The notes: generated from the letters alone by a model not told the origin. A stretch of DNA of 64,000 bases from Chondrinema litorale (GCF_026250525.1 NZ_CP111043.1:1353421-1417420), one strand, 5' to 3'; shown: positions 14,207 through 22,267, counted from the stretch's first letter. Numbers and translations: made by a program.

Positions 14207-16177
14207 ATGAAAACAACATTTTTTATCTATTTTTTACTAAATGTATTTTTTATCATGACTCTAATTCATGGAAAACATCTCAAAAATGCGACTATATTAG
14301 GTCAAAAAATTGATCTTACTGGTTATACAGCCTCACAACCTGGTCAGGTAACTAGCCTTCAGGTGGTTAATGACAGAATAAATGCTGAAAAGTTAAAAGT
14401 AGCTGCTGGTAGTGGTGCTTATGTGGAAATTGTAAACAATGAATTAAAAGTAAAAGCTACTGCAATTGCTTCTGTGACTGTAAATGCTGTTGCTGTAGAT
14501 CTTACTAGTTTTATAGCTTCTAATTATACTACTGGAGATGAATTTCAAGAAGGTGATACAATTGTCTTAAAATCAGCTACAGGGGGAATAAAAACGTATT
14601 TACATACTGGAGGCTCAGATATCAATGAAAATGATTTTGTTGAACTGGAAAAACCACCTTTAGAAGATGCATATATTAGAGCTTTGTTTGAAGCTGGGGA
14701 AGGTTTATCTTATGATGAAGCTACAGGCAAGTTTTCATTAAACAATCTATTAGAACAGCCTTTAGAGTATAAAGCAGGTGGTGAAAATGGAGAGTTATTG
14801 ACGGGGATTGGACAATATTGGGATACTATGATGTTGGATAGTGATGGTAAAATATATGCTACTAGGTATGCTAATTTATATGTTTACGATCCATCAACCC
14901 AATCACTAACCACTTATAATAACTCCACTGTTGTTAGTTCTGGTGATGCTTTCCCAAGTGGAAATATTAATGGTAATAACATCATGTTTAAAGATGGTGA
15001 CGAAATATATTTACCTTATAATGTTTCTGGTATCTTCCGATATAATTTAGTTACTGGTGAAGGTAAAGTATTTAATACTTCTGGAGGGGCTGCAAATGGC
15101 GCACAATTACCTTCTAATAATGTAAGAAGTGTTGACGGATCCAATAATTATATTGTTGCGGCCACTTCTGCGGGTTTATGGATTTATGATAAATCTACCG
15201 ATACAGGAACAGTAATTACAAATGGTTCTAGTTTTAGTTCAGGTTCAGCATTTCAGGATAATGATATTTATAATGTTCAGATAGATGATAATACAATATA
15301 TCTTGATGCAGATTACGAGGGGATCTGGGTATATGATATTCTAAATAATACCGCGCAAAGCTTCAATAATAGTAATTCGGGTTTACCTTCTTCTATTCAG
15401 CAATTTTTAACAGTAAGCCCCAATTATATTTTTAATCCAATGGATGAATCTGGGGTTAGTATGCACAATAGAATAACAGGTATTCATACTTTTTTAGATG
15501 CTTCTTATATACCGTCAAATGGTGTTTCACTTCCTGCAAATATTGTTTATCAAATTACATGGGATGGTGAAGAATTAGCTTGTGTTTACACTGATGGAAA
15601 TACTTTAACGGGTATTTGGTTTTATAATCCTACAACAGATGAAGGAAGATTATTAAATTCTGCTACTTCTGTAAGTGGAGATGCAGTACCAAGCTTACCG
15701 ACTCAAGAATTTAAACTAGTTGCCAGGGATAAAACAAACGATATTACTTATATCGCTTTATCAGATAATCCATTTTTATACAAGCATTCGATTGCAGCAG
15801 GTGCAGAGCCAACACTCCCCCAACACTTAGCAACAATAAAAACTGTTGAAGAAAAGATAGCAGCTTCACAAGGAAGCTTCGAAGAAGGCATTGTACAGCA
15901 AAACCCATCTTCTATATTATCTGGCGACAACCAAAACACAGGAATTGCTTTGCCTAAAAAACCTAAGCCAGGGCTAATATTTGTCACCATCAATTCTACT
16001 GTTCACAGGTTAGGAAATGGTGTAAAAACGATGCCTTTTTATTTCAGTGTAGATGGTGGAACAACTGCAAAAACTTTTGAAGAATTAGCTATTGGAGACA
16101 CACTATTTTTTAACGGTTCTATAGCAGGTTTTGACCTGGACACCAATGATTCAATCGATGTGTATTACAATGCATAA
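14207..16177 (+). CDS. Receptor-binding spike-like protein with beta-propeller repeats
   Basis: 656 residues. A hydrophobic N terminus (residues 1-19) is signal- or anchor-like; an internal ATG at 14255 would remove it, and I cannot decide between them. Residues 20-190 resemble phage fibre shaft sequence (LKNATILGQKIDLTGYTAS, later GLSYDEATGKFSLNN). Residues about 200-520 hold about six blade-like repeats with the pattern IY-x-x-y-x-GIWvYD-x-x-t-x-x-x-x-x-f-N, at about 220, 275, 320, 365, 415 and 455. The C-terminal 60 residues are a knob related to the upstream 87-residue protein. The layout fits a host-recognition spike. A hairpin terminator follows. Confidence 0.65.
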   Translation: MKTTFFIYFLLNVFFIMTLIHGKHLKNATILGQKIDLTGYTASQPGQVTSLQVVNDRINAEKLKVAAGSGAYVEIVNNELKVKATAIASVTVNAVAVDLTSFIASNYTTGDEFQEGDTIVLKSATGGIKTYLHTGGSDINENDFVELEKPPLEDAYIRALFEAGEGLSYDEATGKFSLNNLLEQPLEYKAGGENGELLTGIGQYWDTMMLDSDGKIYATRYANLYVYDPSTQSLTTYNNSTVVSSGDAFPSGNINGNNIMFKDGDEIYLPYNVSGIFRYNLVTGEGKVFNTSGGAANGAQLPSNNVRSVDGSNNYIVAATSAGLWIYDKSTDTGTVITNGSSFSSGSAFQDNDIYNVQIDDNTIYLDADYEGIWVYDILNNTAQSFNNSNSGLPSSIQQFLTVSPNYIFNPMDESGVSMHNRITGIHTFLDASYIPSNGVSLPANIVYQITWDGEELACVYTDGNTLTGIWFYNPTTDEGRLLNSATSVSGDAVPSLPTQEFKLVARDKTNDITYIALSDNPFLYKHSIAAGAEPTLPQHLATIKTVEEKIAASQGSFEEGIVQQNPSSILSGDNQNTGIALPKKPKPGLIFVTINSTVHRLGNGVKTMPFYFSVDGGTTAKTFEELAIGDTLFFNGSIAGFDLDTNDSIDVYYNA

Positions 16178-16186
16178 TATGTCTAA

Positions 16187-16216
16187 AAGGAGCTTAATAA
16201 TTTAGCTCCTTCTACT
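16187..16216 (+). terminator. Terminator after the spike gene
   Basis: AAGGAGCT (16187-16194) pairs with AGCTCCTT (16204-16211) around a 9-base loop; the following T-rich stretch is interrupted by C and A, so termination may be partial. Confidence 0.5.
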
Positions 16217-16253
16217 TTCTTGAATACATCATGTTCTTTCAATTTTTTCAGCT

Positions 16254-16652
16254 ATGAATGAATTTATTGTCAACCATATTTTAGGCATTATCATTTCTCA
16301 AATGGTAATTGGTATTGGAGCCTTAGTAAAGCTATATTTTGATTTTAATACGCTCAAAAGAGACTTTGTCAAAAAGGAAAAAGAAGATGAGAAAACACAT
16401 AATAAAGATGAGCAATTAATCAAAGATGACTTACAGAAGCTAGAAGCAAAGATTGATAATAACTATGAAAAAATCGAAACCAAGATTGAAAACAATGCCA
16501 ACCAAATAGAAAAGTTTCGGGAAGAATACCGAACCGATCAGCAGACAATCCGAGATACTTTAACTAAACTCAATTTGTATCATGAAATCCTGCAAGACAA
16601 CATGAAAAAACTGGAAATAGCCTCAGCCAGAATTAAGAAGGATATGAATTAA
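16254..16652 (+). CDS. N-terminal membrane anchor plus long coiled coil
   Basis: 132 residues. A hydrophobic segment at about 8-28 (ILGIIISQMVIGIGALVKLYF) is followed by an almost wholly charged coiled coil to the end (KDEQLIKDDLQKLEAKIDNNYEKIETKIENN and on). Proteins of this form near phage lysis genes are often called holin-accessory or spanin-like, and the DUF5675 gene lies two genes downstream. A tether role in the virion is equally possible. It has its own short leader after the spike terminator. Confidence 0.55.
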   Translation: MNEFIVNHILGIIISQMVIGIGALVKLYFDFNTLKRDFVKKEKEDEKTHNKDEQLIKDDLQKLEAKIDNNYEKIETKIENNANQIEKFREEYRTDQQTIRDTLTKLNLYHEILQDNMKKLEIASARIKKDMN

Positions 16653-16658
16653 TAATTG

Positions 16659-16946
16659 ATGAGCAAAGAGGATCAGGAAGATATCACCAAACAACTTTTA
16701 GAGAAAGGTAAAGAATTTATTGATTCAATGGAAAGGTTGTATATCAACTTATTTAATGCATTGATTTCTGATCCTGAAATATTTGTAATTGAAAAAAATG
16801 ATAGCACACTTTCAAAGCCTGTAAAAGAAAAAAACATCTCCAAAATAAAAGTGATTGAAATAATAGAAAAAGAGCTAAGAAAGACTAAAAACACAGAAGT
16901 AAAGGAAATTCTAAAAGGAATAACTGCCGAAATTAATAATCTCTAA
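16659..16946 (+). CDS. Small helical hypothetical protein
   Basis: 95 residues from ATG 16659; a TTG three bases earlier is in frame but less likely. The sequence is charged and helical throughout, without membrane segment or known motif. It starts 6 bases after the coiled-coil gene's stop and is followed by a terminator, so the two form a small unit in the lysis-side part of the element. Confidence 0.5.
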   Translation: MSKEDQEDITKQLLEKGKEFIDSMERLYINLFNALISDPEIFVIEKNDSTLSKPVKEKNISKIKVIEIIEKELRKTKNTEVKEILKGITAEINNL

Positions 16947-16991
16947 AATTCAATATTTTGTGAAAGTAATAGCAACTAGTTTTTACAAATG

Positions 16992-17015
16992 TGCCGGGAG
17001 ATTTCCGGCATTTTT
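16992..17015 (+). terminator. Terminator
   Basis: TGCCGG (16992-16997) pairs with CCGGCA (17005-17010) around 7 bases and is followed by TTTTT. Confidence 0.7.
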
Positions 17016-17034
17016 ACTTTAAATTTTTACCCTT

Positions 17035-17445
17035 ATGAAAAATATACTTACCCGCTTATATGATGATGGTAAACAAACCTTGGGAGAATGGAGAATCTAT
17101 GAAAAAGAAAACTTACTTTTTGAGTGTAAAATATTAGAGCTCCCCTATAAGGATAATCAGTCAAATAAATCCTGTATCCCCAAAGGAACTTACCTGGTTA
17201 AAAAGCGACATGATCAAAGAAGTAAATTCAAATACCCACATTTACATATACAAAATGTGGTTAACAGAGATTGGATACTGATACATGTTGGGAATTTCTA
17301 TACTCAAACAGCAGGCTGTATGTTACCTGGAGCATTTTTTTATGACCTTAATAAGGATGGTCTAAAAGATGTGACCAGCTCTGAAAAGACATTAAGTAAA
17401 ATGATGGAGTTATTGCCTGAGAGTTTTGTCCTTGAAATTGTTTAA
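17035..17445 (+). CDS. DUF5675 family protein, putative lysis enzyme
   Basis: 136 residues. The pattern CIPKGTYLVKKRHDQRSKFKYPHLHIQNV, then ILIHVGNFYTQTAGCMLPG, matches DUF5675, a small phage-associated family whose HxGN...GC arrangement resembles L,D-transpeptidase-type active sites, with His and Cys both present (about residues 85 and 97). Such proteins are thought to act on peptidoglycan during phage exit, though the activity is not well established. No signal peptide is visible. It stands alone between two terminators at the right end of the structural block, a typical place for a lysis gene. Confidence 0.7.
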   Translation: MKNILTRLYDDGKQTLGEWRIYEKENLLFECKILELPYKDNQSNKSCIPKGTYLVKKRHDQRSKFKYPHLHIQNVVNRDWILIHVGNFYTQTAGCMLPGAFFYDLNKDGLKDVTSSEKTLSKMMELLPESFVLEIV

Positions 17446-17517
17446 CTAATTTTGAGCAACCCTAAAAAATTGCTTCATATCACATGATCAATTTAAGTTA
17501 TTAAGTCAAAGTAAAAA

Positions 17518-17543
17518 GTCTGATTCATAATCAGGCTTTTTTT
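17518..17543 (+). terminator. Terminator after the DUF5675 gene
   Basis: GTCTGATT (17518-17525) pairs with AATCAGGC (17529-17536, one G-T pair) around a 3-base loop and is followed by seven T residues. Confidence 0.75.
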
Positions 17544-17660
17544 ATGCATACTACTATTCTGCAAACTTATCAAGTGTTAATCCTCCACTCAAATACAAAT
17601 ATCATATATCAACATAAGGTTTTAAATATAACCGATTGTTGACGCTAATTTACTTATATC

Positions 17661-17810
17661 ATGAAAACTACTACATCACACACAAACAAATTTGAATTTC
17701 AAGAAGATGAGAAAAAATTAAATGAATTGAAGCAAAAGCTTCATACATTAAATAAGAAATTCAAGAATGTTTTAATAAGATTAGAATCAAGTAAAAAAAC
17801 TATTACTTAG
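17661..17810 (+). CDS. 49-residue coiled-coil protein
   Basis: A short frame from ATG 17661 to TAG 17808-17810. The product is polar at the N terminus, then heptad-like (EKKLNELKQKLHTLNKKFKNVLIRLE). It lies between two terminators and faces the integrase gene, so it would be a separate transcript. Short basic helical proteins near integrases can be excisionase-like or regulatory, but no motif decides this. Confidence 0.4.
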   Translation: MKTTTSHTNKFEFQEDEKKLNELKQKLHTLNKKFKNVLIRLESSKKTIT

Positions 17811-17855
17811 TTCCTGTCAAAATTAATTTATTCATATCATCCTATATAATTTTCG

Positions 17856-17887
17856 AAAACACCTAATCTGTGATCAGGTGTTTTTTT
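17856..17887. terminator. Bidirectional terminator between the 49-residue gene and the integrase
   Basis: AAAACACCTAATC (17856-17868) pairs with GATCAGGTGTTTT (17872-17884) with one mismatch; A and T tracts flank both sides, so it can end transcripts from either direction. Confidence 0.7.
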
Positions 17888-17924
17888 ATACACTTCCTTT
17901 AGAGATATTTCAAAGAAGTGATTT

Positions 17925-19205
17925 TTAACCCACCATAAAATCTTTTCCAAATACTTTTTCAACACTCACCCTAATTCTTTTACTAGAGAATTGTAAATAA
18001 AATTTTATAGTTGTCTTAGGACTATTATGACCTACCATTGCTGATATATCATCACTATCTAGACCACACTCATACATCATATTAATAAAAGTTTTTCGAC
18101 CGGTTTTAGTTACAAGGTTTTCATCTATACCTAATATTTCAGCACACTCTTTCAAGTACTTTCTATATTTATCATAAGACATGACTTTGTCTCGTTCCTC
18201 AGAAAAAATTGGAACCTTCCAATCATACTTGACTAATATCTTCTTCACCTCTGGAAAAATAGGCACTAAGATTATTTGTTTCACACTTTTTAATCTTGCT
18301 TTACTACGCCTCTTTCTTATCCATAACTTATTGTCAATAGTTATTATATGTTTGTTATTTCTAAAATCAACCAAATCAGCATAATCGAAAGAAGTCCAAC
18401 ACTGAAATATAAAAGAATCTGAAACCCTTTGTAAGCTTGGTGAATTAAAGCTAAACTTTGTAAATTTTTCCAATTGTTCAGCACTTAAAAACTTTGGAGC
18501 TTCTGGTGGTTGAAAATTGTATTCGTAAAATGAAAGTTTGTTTTTTTCTAAAATATCCTTCCTAACCCCCCATGTTAAAACCCTATTTAACTGCATAATA
18601 CTTCTCATAGCTGTATTATGTTTTAGATTCAATTCTCTTTCTAGAAATACCTCAAAGTTAACCCCAAACTTTTCATTAATATCTTCAACACTAATATTTA
18701 GTAGGTTATACTTTGTTAAATATTGCTTTAGATGACTTAACTTGTTATGATACTTTTTCCATGTATGCATTGTTATACTTTTATCAATTTCAGCTTCCAT
18801 ATCTTCTAACCATAAATAGTATAATTCAATTATTGATTTATCCACTTGGTCTTTTTCAAGAAAGAATCTTTTAATTATTTCTGCATTATAAGTACGTTTT
18901 GCAGTTTTTAGATAGGAATATATCTCCTCCAGATTAGATTTAATTTCATTAAGCTTCATTTGTTCTCCGTCATATTCCCTACTCATGATATACTTGGCAT
19001 TTTTATCCCACAAGCCTATAGGAATGTGTACGCTAGTTGAAAAAGCTGTTTTTGTTCTTTTTTGATTAACTGAAATGTGACAGTAGATAGTCTGATAGTT
19101 TTTGCGTCTAGTGTTTTTAGGGAAAAATTGTACATCAAACGTTCTTTTTTTTTCATTAAATTTTGGTTTAGTAATGTGATTTATTTTACCCCCCATAATT
19201 AGCAT
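17925..19205 (-). CDS. Tyrosine recombinase (integrase) with arm-binding domain and unusual catalytic residues
   Basis: 426 residues (an ATG three codons in is also possible). Residues about 25-75 are a Bacteroidota arm-DNA-binding domain (IYCHISVNQKRTKTAFSTSVHIPIGLWDKNAK), about 115-215 a SAM-like core-binding domain, about 235-415 the catalytic domain. The conserved box II is TKTGRKTF with Arg370, then GHNSPKTTIKFY with His393 and nucleophile Tyr403. The first-Arg motif, normally TGLRYSDL, reads TSFDYADL, so Asp replaces Arg, and the HxxR His is Lys367. Related Bacteroidota integrases also lack the canonical first Arg, so the enzyme may still act. Its 3' side faces the structural block, its 5' side the tRNA-Arg target. 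Confidence 0.9.
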   Translation of the reverse strand: MLIMGGKINHITKPKFNEKKRTFDVQFFPKNTRRKNYQTIYCHISVNQKRTKTAFSTSVHIPIGLWDKNAKYIMSREYDGEQMKLNEIKSNLEEIYSYLKTAKRTYNAEIIKRFFLEKDQVDKSIIELYYLWLEDMEAEIDKSITMHTWKKYHNKLSHLKQYLTKYNLLNISVEDINEKFGVNFEVFLERELNLKHNTAMRSIMQLNRVLTWGVRKDILEKNKLSFYEYNFQPPEAPKFLSAEQLEKFTKFSFNSPSLQRVSDSFIFQCWTSFDYADLVDFRNNKHIITIDNKLWIRKRRSKARLKSVKQIILVPIFPEVKKILVKYDWKVPIFSEERDKVMSYDKYRKYLKECAEILGIDENLVTKTGRKTFINMMYECGLDSDDISAMVGHNSPKTTIKFYLQFSSKRIRVSVEKVFGKDFMVG

Positions 19206-19256
19206 TAATTAAATTTTTTATAATCTTTTTTGGTTACATTAATTTTTTTATTTCAC

Positions 19257-19285
19257 GTGGAAACACTGAAATGAAGGTGGAAACA
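19257..19285. repeat. Direct repeat GTGGAAACA x2, candidate integrase arm site
   Basis: GTGGAAACA occurs at 19257-19265 and 19277-19285, 20 bp apart, in the 257 bases between the integrase start and the tRNA 3' end. That is where arm-type sites of the attachment region would lie. The rest of this gap is AT-rich without other recognisable structure. Confidence 0.4.
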
Positions 19286-19462
19286 ATTTATACACAAAAA
19301 ATCCTCACACTTTGCATTGGAAAAACTCCCAAACGAAGAAGATTTTTAAATCAATTTTTAAACTAGAGATGTTTTTAGAGTATTTAAGGGATTTTTAGAT
19401 AAGATAATAGAATCCCCTATTATATTTAACGTTGTTATTATACGCTCTTTCTGGTATCTTGG

Positions 19463-19534
19463 TGGCCCCGACAGGAATCGAACCTGTATCTAGAGTTTAG
19501 GAAACTCCTATTCTATCCATTGAACTACGGGGCC
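19463..19534 (-). tRNA. tRNA-Arg (anticodon CCT), integration target
   Basis: A 72-nt cloverleaf on the minus strand: acceptor GGCCCCG/CGGGGCC, anticodon stem GGAGT/ACTCT with loop TTCCTAA giving CCT (reads AGG), T arm with GGTTCGATTCC. CCA is not encoded as a full triplet directly after the discriminator in the usual way, as often in this phylum. The 3' end points at the integrase gene, as expected for an attB within a tRNA. The gene is intact. Confidence 0.95.
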
Positions 19535-19748
19535 AATAAGTACTTAGCTTGATAAGGCTACAAAAATAGACTTTGAATCTATAAAATCAAAATACTGTTA
19601 TTGCAGTTAGTATATAACAAAATCATGATTTTGGAACTTGTATTTCAAGCTTTTTCATGGTTTTAAAACCTGAAAAGTTTCGATGTTTTAAGGAAAATAC
19701 CTAGCTTTCGGGAATACTTTTATATTAAATTTATTGGTTATAACCACT

Positions 19749-20549
19749 ATGAAAGAAGACCTAGAGAATTTATGCCAGCAGGTTGTTAACCTAAGCAAAA
19801 AAGTAGGGGAATTTATTGTAAACGAATTTTACAATTTCGATAGAGATCGAATAGAATACAAGGAGTTTAACGATCCTGTATCTTATGTAGACAAAACGGC
19901 GGAAGAAATGTATGTAAAACGTTTATCTGAACTTCTACCTTCTGCTGGATTTATTTGCGAAGAAGGTCATGGTGAGAAAAATGAAGAGGGCTATAACTGG
20001 GTTATTGATCCACTAGATGGCACTACAAACTTTGTTCATGGTATACCATTCTTTTGTAGTAGCATTGCTCTTATGTATAATGGCAAAACCCTTCTAGGCG
20101 TTGTTACCGACTTTATTCACGATAAAGCTTATTATGCAATTAAAGACAAAGGTGCTTTTTGCAACAGTAAGAGTTTAAAGATTGATAGAAATAAAACAAC
20201 TGAGCAAGCTGTAATTGCTACTAGTTTTCCTGGTACTTTTCATCCAAAACTTCCTCAGGCACTAGATTTTATAGTTGAAATTCTTCCTAAAATTCACGGT
20301 TTACGCAGACTAGGTGCTGCCGCGCTTGAACTTTCAATGGTGGCAGATGGAAAGCTCGATGCCTTTTTTGAATCAGGCTTAAAACCTTGGGATGTAGCTG
20401 CAGCTAGTCTTATTGTGCAAGAAGCTGGTGGGGTAGTTTCTGACTATCAAGATGAGGAAAATTATATTTTTGGAAGACAAATACTTGCCGCTCCAGAAAA
20501 AATACACCACGACATAGTTAAACTATTTAGCGAAAAAGCCATAATATAA
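19749..20549 (+). CDS. suhB: Inositol monophosphatase family protein
   Basis: 266 residues from ATG 19749; a TTG at 19734 is in frame but weaker. The Mg-dependent phosphatase motifs are in place: DKTAEE, then EEGHG with the metal-binding Glu, WVIDPLDGTTNFVHG (the D-P-L-D-G-T signature), and near the end PWDVAAASLIVQEAGG. The reaction is hydrolysis of inositol-1-phosphate or related sugar phosphates; bacterial members may also assist ribosomal RNA transcription. It is the first chromosomal gene outside the integrated element and stands alone before the aminotransferase gene, 165 bases apart. Confidence 0.9.
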   Translation: MKEDLENLCQQVVNLSKKVGEFIVNEFYNFDRDRIEYKEFNDPVSYVDKTAEEMYVKRLSELLPSAGFICEEGHGEKNEEGYNWVIDPLDGTTNFVHGIPFFCSSIALMYNGKTLLGVVTDFIHDKAYYAIKDKGAFCNSKSLKIDRNKTTEQAVIATSFPGTFHPKLPQALDFIVEILPKIHGLRRLGAAALELSMVADGKLDAFFESGLKPWDVAAASLIVQEAGGVVSDYQDEENYIFGRQILAAPEKIHHDIVKLFSEKAII

Positions 20550-20652
20550 GAATGTAACTCTACTTATATACCCTTTCAAAATTTACACATTTAATGTTTT
20601 TTTAAATTAAAAATCTGTATGATCTAAGCAATTTTTTTGTTTAGAGAATATA

Positions 20653-20660
20653 TATATTTG
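20653..20660 (+). promoter_or_regulatory. Possible -7 promoter box (TATATTTG) upstream of ilvE
   Basis: Matches the Bacteroidota TAnnTTTG box 55 bases before the ilvE start. A TTTG lies at 20636-20639, only 13 bases upstream, which is shorter than the usual 17-21 spacing, so the assignment is weak. Confidence 0.3.
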
Positions 20661-20714
20661 CATTTATATAACTATTTTTCGCAGTTCGATCAATTGCAAT
20701 AAATAATATTAACC

Positions 20715-21785
20715 ATGATAGATACAGGCTTAGATATTACCACAGAAAAAGTTGCTCAATCGGGTCTTCCAAAAGTTGATTTTAATAATATCCCATTTGG
20801 AAAAATCTACTCAGACCACATGTTTGTCGCTGATTATGATGGAAAACAGTGGGGAGATTTCAGAATTGTACCTTTTAATAAACTAAACCTGAGTCCGGCA
20901 ACTTCAGTATTGCACTACGGACAATCTATCTTTGAAGGATTGAAAGGCTTTAAGTCTCAGTCTGATGATTCTGTACTAGTTTTTAGACCGCAAGCTAATG
21001 CAAAGAGAATGAGAGAGTCTGCATTAAGAATGTGTATGCCTGATCTACCAGAAGAATTATTTATGACAGGTTTACACCGCTTGATTGATTTGGATCGTAA
21101 CTGGGTACCAGATGTTGAAGATGCATCTTTATACATTAGGCCATTTATGTTTTCTACTGATGAATATATCGGTCTTAAACCTTCAGAAAAATATCAATTC
21201 ATTATCTTTACATGTCCGGTAGGTAAATATTATGCAGCTCCGGTTAAGGTAAAAGTAGAAACTAAATATACTCGTGCATCCAAAGGAGGTACTGGTTATG
21301 CAAAAACTGCTGGCAATTATGCAGCGGCTATGTATCCTGCTAAATTGGCACAACAACAAGGATTCGATCAGTTACTTTGGACAGATGGTGTAGAACATAA
21401 GCTTATTGAAGAATCGGGTACGATGAACGTTCTATTCGTTTTTAATGATAAACTTGTTTCAATTCCTACTTCAGATACGATTTTGCCGGGAATCACCAGA
21501 GAAAGTGTACTAAAAATCGCACGTGATTGGGGATTAACTGTAGAAGAAAGGCCAGTAGAAGTTGCAGAAATTATTTCTGGTGTGAAAGATGGTTCTTTAA
21601 AAGAAATGTTTGGTGCAGGAACTGCAGCAGTAATCACGCATATATCTCATGTTGGCTTAGATGGAGATACTTATGAGTTGCCAGCAGTTGAAACTAGAGA
21701 AATTTCTAACAAAATTCTCACAGAATTAAAGGGCATCCAAAGAGGAGAAATTGTGGATAACCGAGGATGGAATTACAAAATTTAA
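20715..21785 (+). CDS. ilvE: Branched-chain amino acid aminotransferase
   Basis: 356 residues, the length of the large (eukaryote-like) class IV form. Features: FGKIYSDHMF near the start, LHYGQSIFEGLKGFK, the PLP-lysine region GGTGYAKTAGNYAAAMYPA, then EESGTMNVLFVF and LPGITRESVLKIA, all typical of BCAT. It interconverts branched-chain amino acids and their 2-oxoacids using 2-oxoglutarate/glutamate in the cytosol. Monocistronic here, followed by the tmRNA gene. Confidence 0.95.
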   Translation: MIDTGLDITTEKVAQSGLPKVDFNNIPFGKIYSDHMFVADYDGKQWGDFRIVPFNKLNLSPATSVLHYGQSIFEGLKGFKSQSDDSVLVFRPQANAKRMRESALRMCMPDLPEELFMTGLHRLIDLDRNWVPDVEDASLYIRPFMFSTDEYIGLKPSEKYQFIIFTCPVGKYYAAPVKVKVETKYTRASKGGTGYAKTAGNYAAAMYPAKLAQQQGFDQLLWTDGVEHKLIEESGTMNVLFVFNDKLVSIPTSDTILPGITRESVLKIARDWGLTVEERPVEVAEIISGVKDGSLKEMFGAGTAAVITHISHVGLDGDTYELPAVETREISNKILTELKGIQRGEIVDNRGWNYKI

Positions 21786-21818
21786 ATTAATTCGAACTTA
21801 AAAGGATGCACTTTGTTG

Positions 21819-21826
21819 TATCTTTG
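21819..21826 (+). promoter_or_regulatory. Possible -7 promoter box (TATCTTTG) of the tmRNA gene
   Basis: Exact match to TAnnTTTG 26 bases before the mature 5' end of tmRNA, leaving room for a short precursor leader removed by RNase P. I see no clear TTTG at the expected -33 position. Confidence 0.4.
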
Positions 21827-21852
21827 CAATAATAAATAGTTCTTTGACGTAT

Positions 21853-22255
21853 GGGGCCGACTGGTATTGACAGGTCGAGTGTTTATGAGTATAAGCATGC
21901 AGGCTCATGAGGTGAGAGCCTTAAAAGATAGTCTCACACAATAACAGGCGAAGAAAACTACGCCATGGCTGCCTAATTATAACTTAGTGTTATAATTTCT
22001 GGCTTAAAGGGTTGAACTACGTTCCCCGGCTATCATCCCGCGATGCCTTTGTCTTGCTGGCGTCGAGCACGGGGTGTCGATATCGCAGGAATAGCTTTGG
22101 TAATGCCACGTGATCAAAGTGAAGCTTTAGTGGATAAGGCTGTTAGTCGGTTTGCTACCGACCTGCTACAGCACGAAAATCTAAAGCGTAGATAAGCATG
22201 TAGAAGGCTCACTAGGTACCTTCTCTGGACGAGGGTTCGAATCCCTCCGGCTCCA
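21853..22255 (+). ncRNA. ssrA: tmRNA (transfer-messenger RNA)
   Basis: The 5' end GGGGCCG pairs with CGGCTCC at the 3' end to form the acceptor stem, and the 3' part has the T arm GAGGGTTCGAATCCCTC. The tag frame at 21947-21976 reads GEENYAMAA followed by TAA; the AxA end is the degradation signal. Pseudoknot sequence fills the 3' half. It rescues stalled ribosomes and tags the unfinished proteins. A strong terminator follows. Confidence 0.95.
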
Positions 22256-22267
22256 CATACAAAATGT

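Larger units (their letters stand above)
1..19462. mobile_element. Integrated element at tRNA-Arg(CCT); candidate tailless membrane-containing provirus with defence cargo (left end outside window)
   Basis: The right boundary is set by a tyrosine integrase gene (17925-19205, minus) lying beside the 3' end of a tRNA-Arg gene, the usual arrangement for tRNA-targeted integration. The tRNA 3' sequence is not repeated anywhere I could find to the left, so the far attachment site is outside the window and the element exceeds 19 kb. It holds a PARIS-like defence pair, a small regulatory region and a dense plus-strand block of about 22 genes with frequent start/stop overlaps. No terminase, portal, tail or conjugation genes are present, while about half the block's proteins have one hydrophobic segment. 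That fits a tailless virus with a lipid membrane. The viral reading is inferred; the integration is well supported. Confidence 0.75.

Noticed and set aside
2701..17445. Reading the block as a conjugative or mobilisable element because of ParB and ArdC
   Set aside because: No relaxase, coupling protein or Tra genes are present, and lysozyme-like, fibre and DUF5675 proteins point to a virus.
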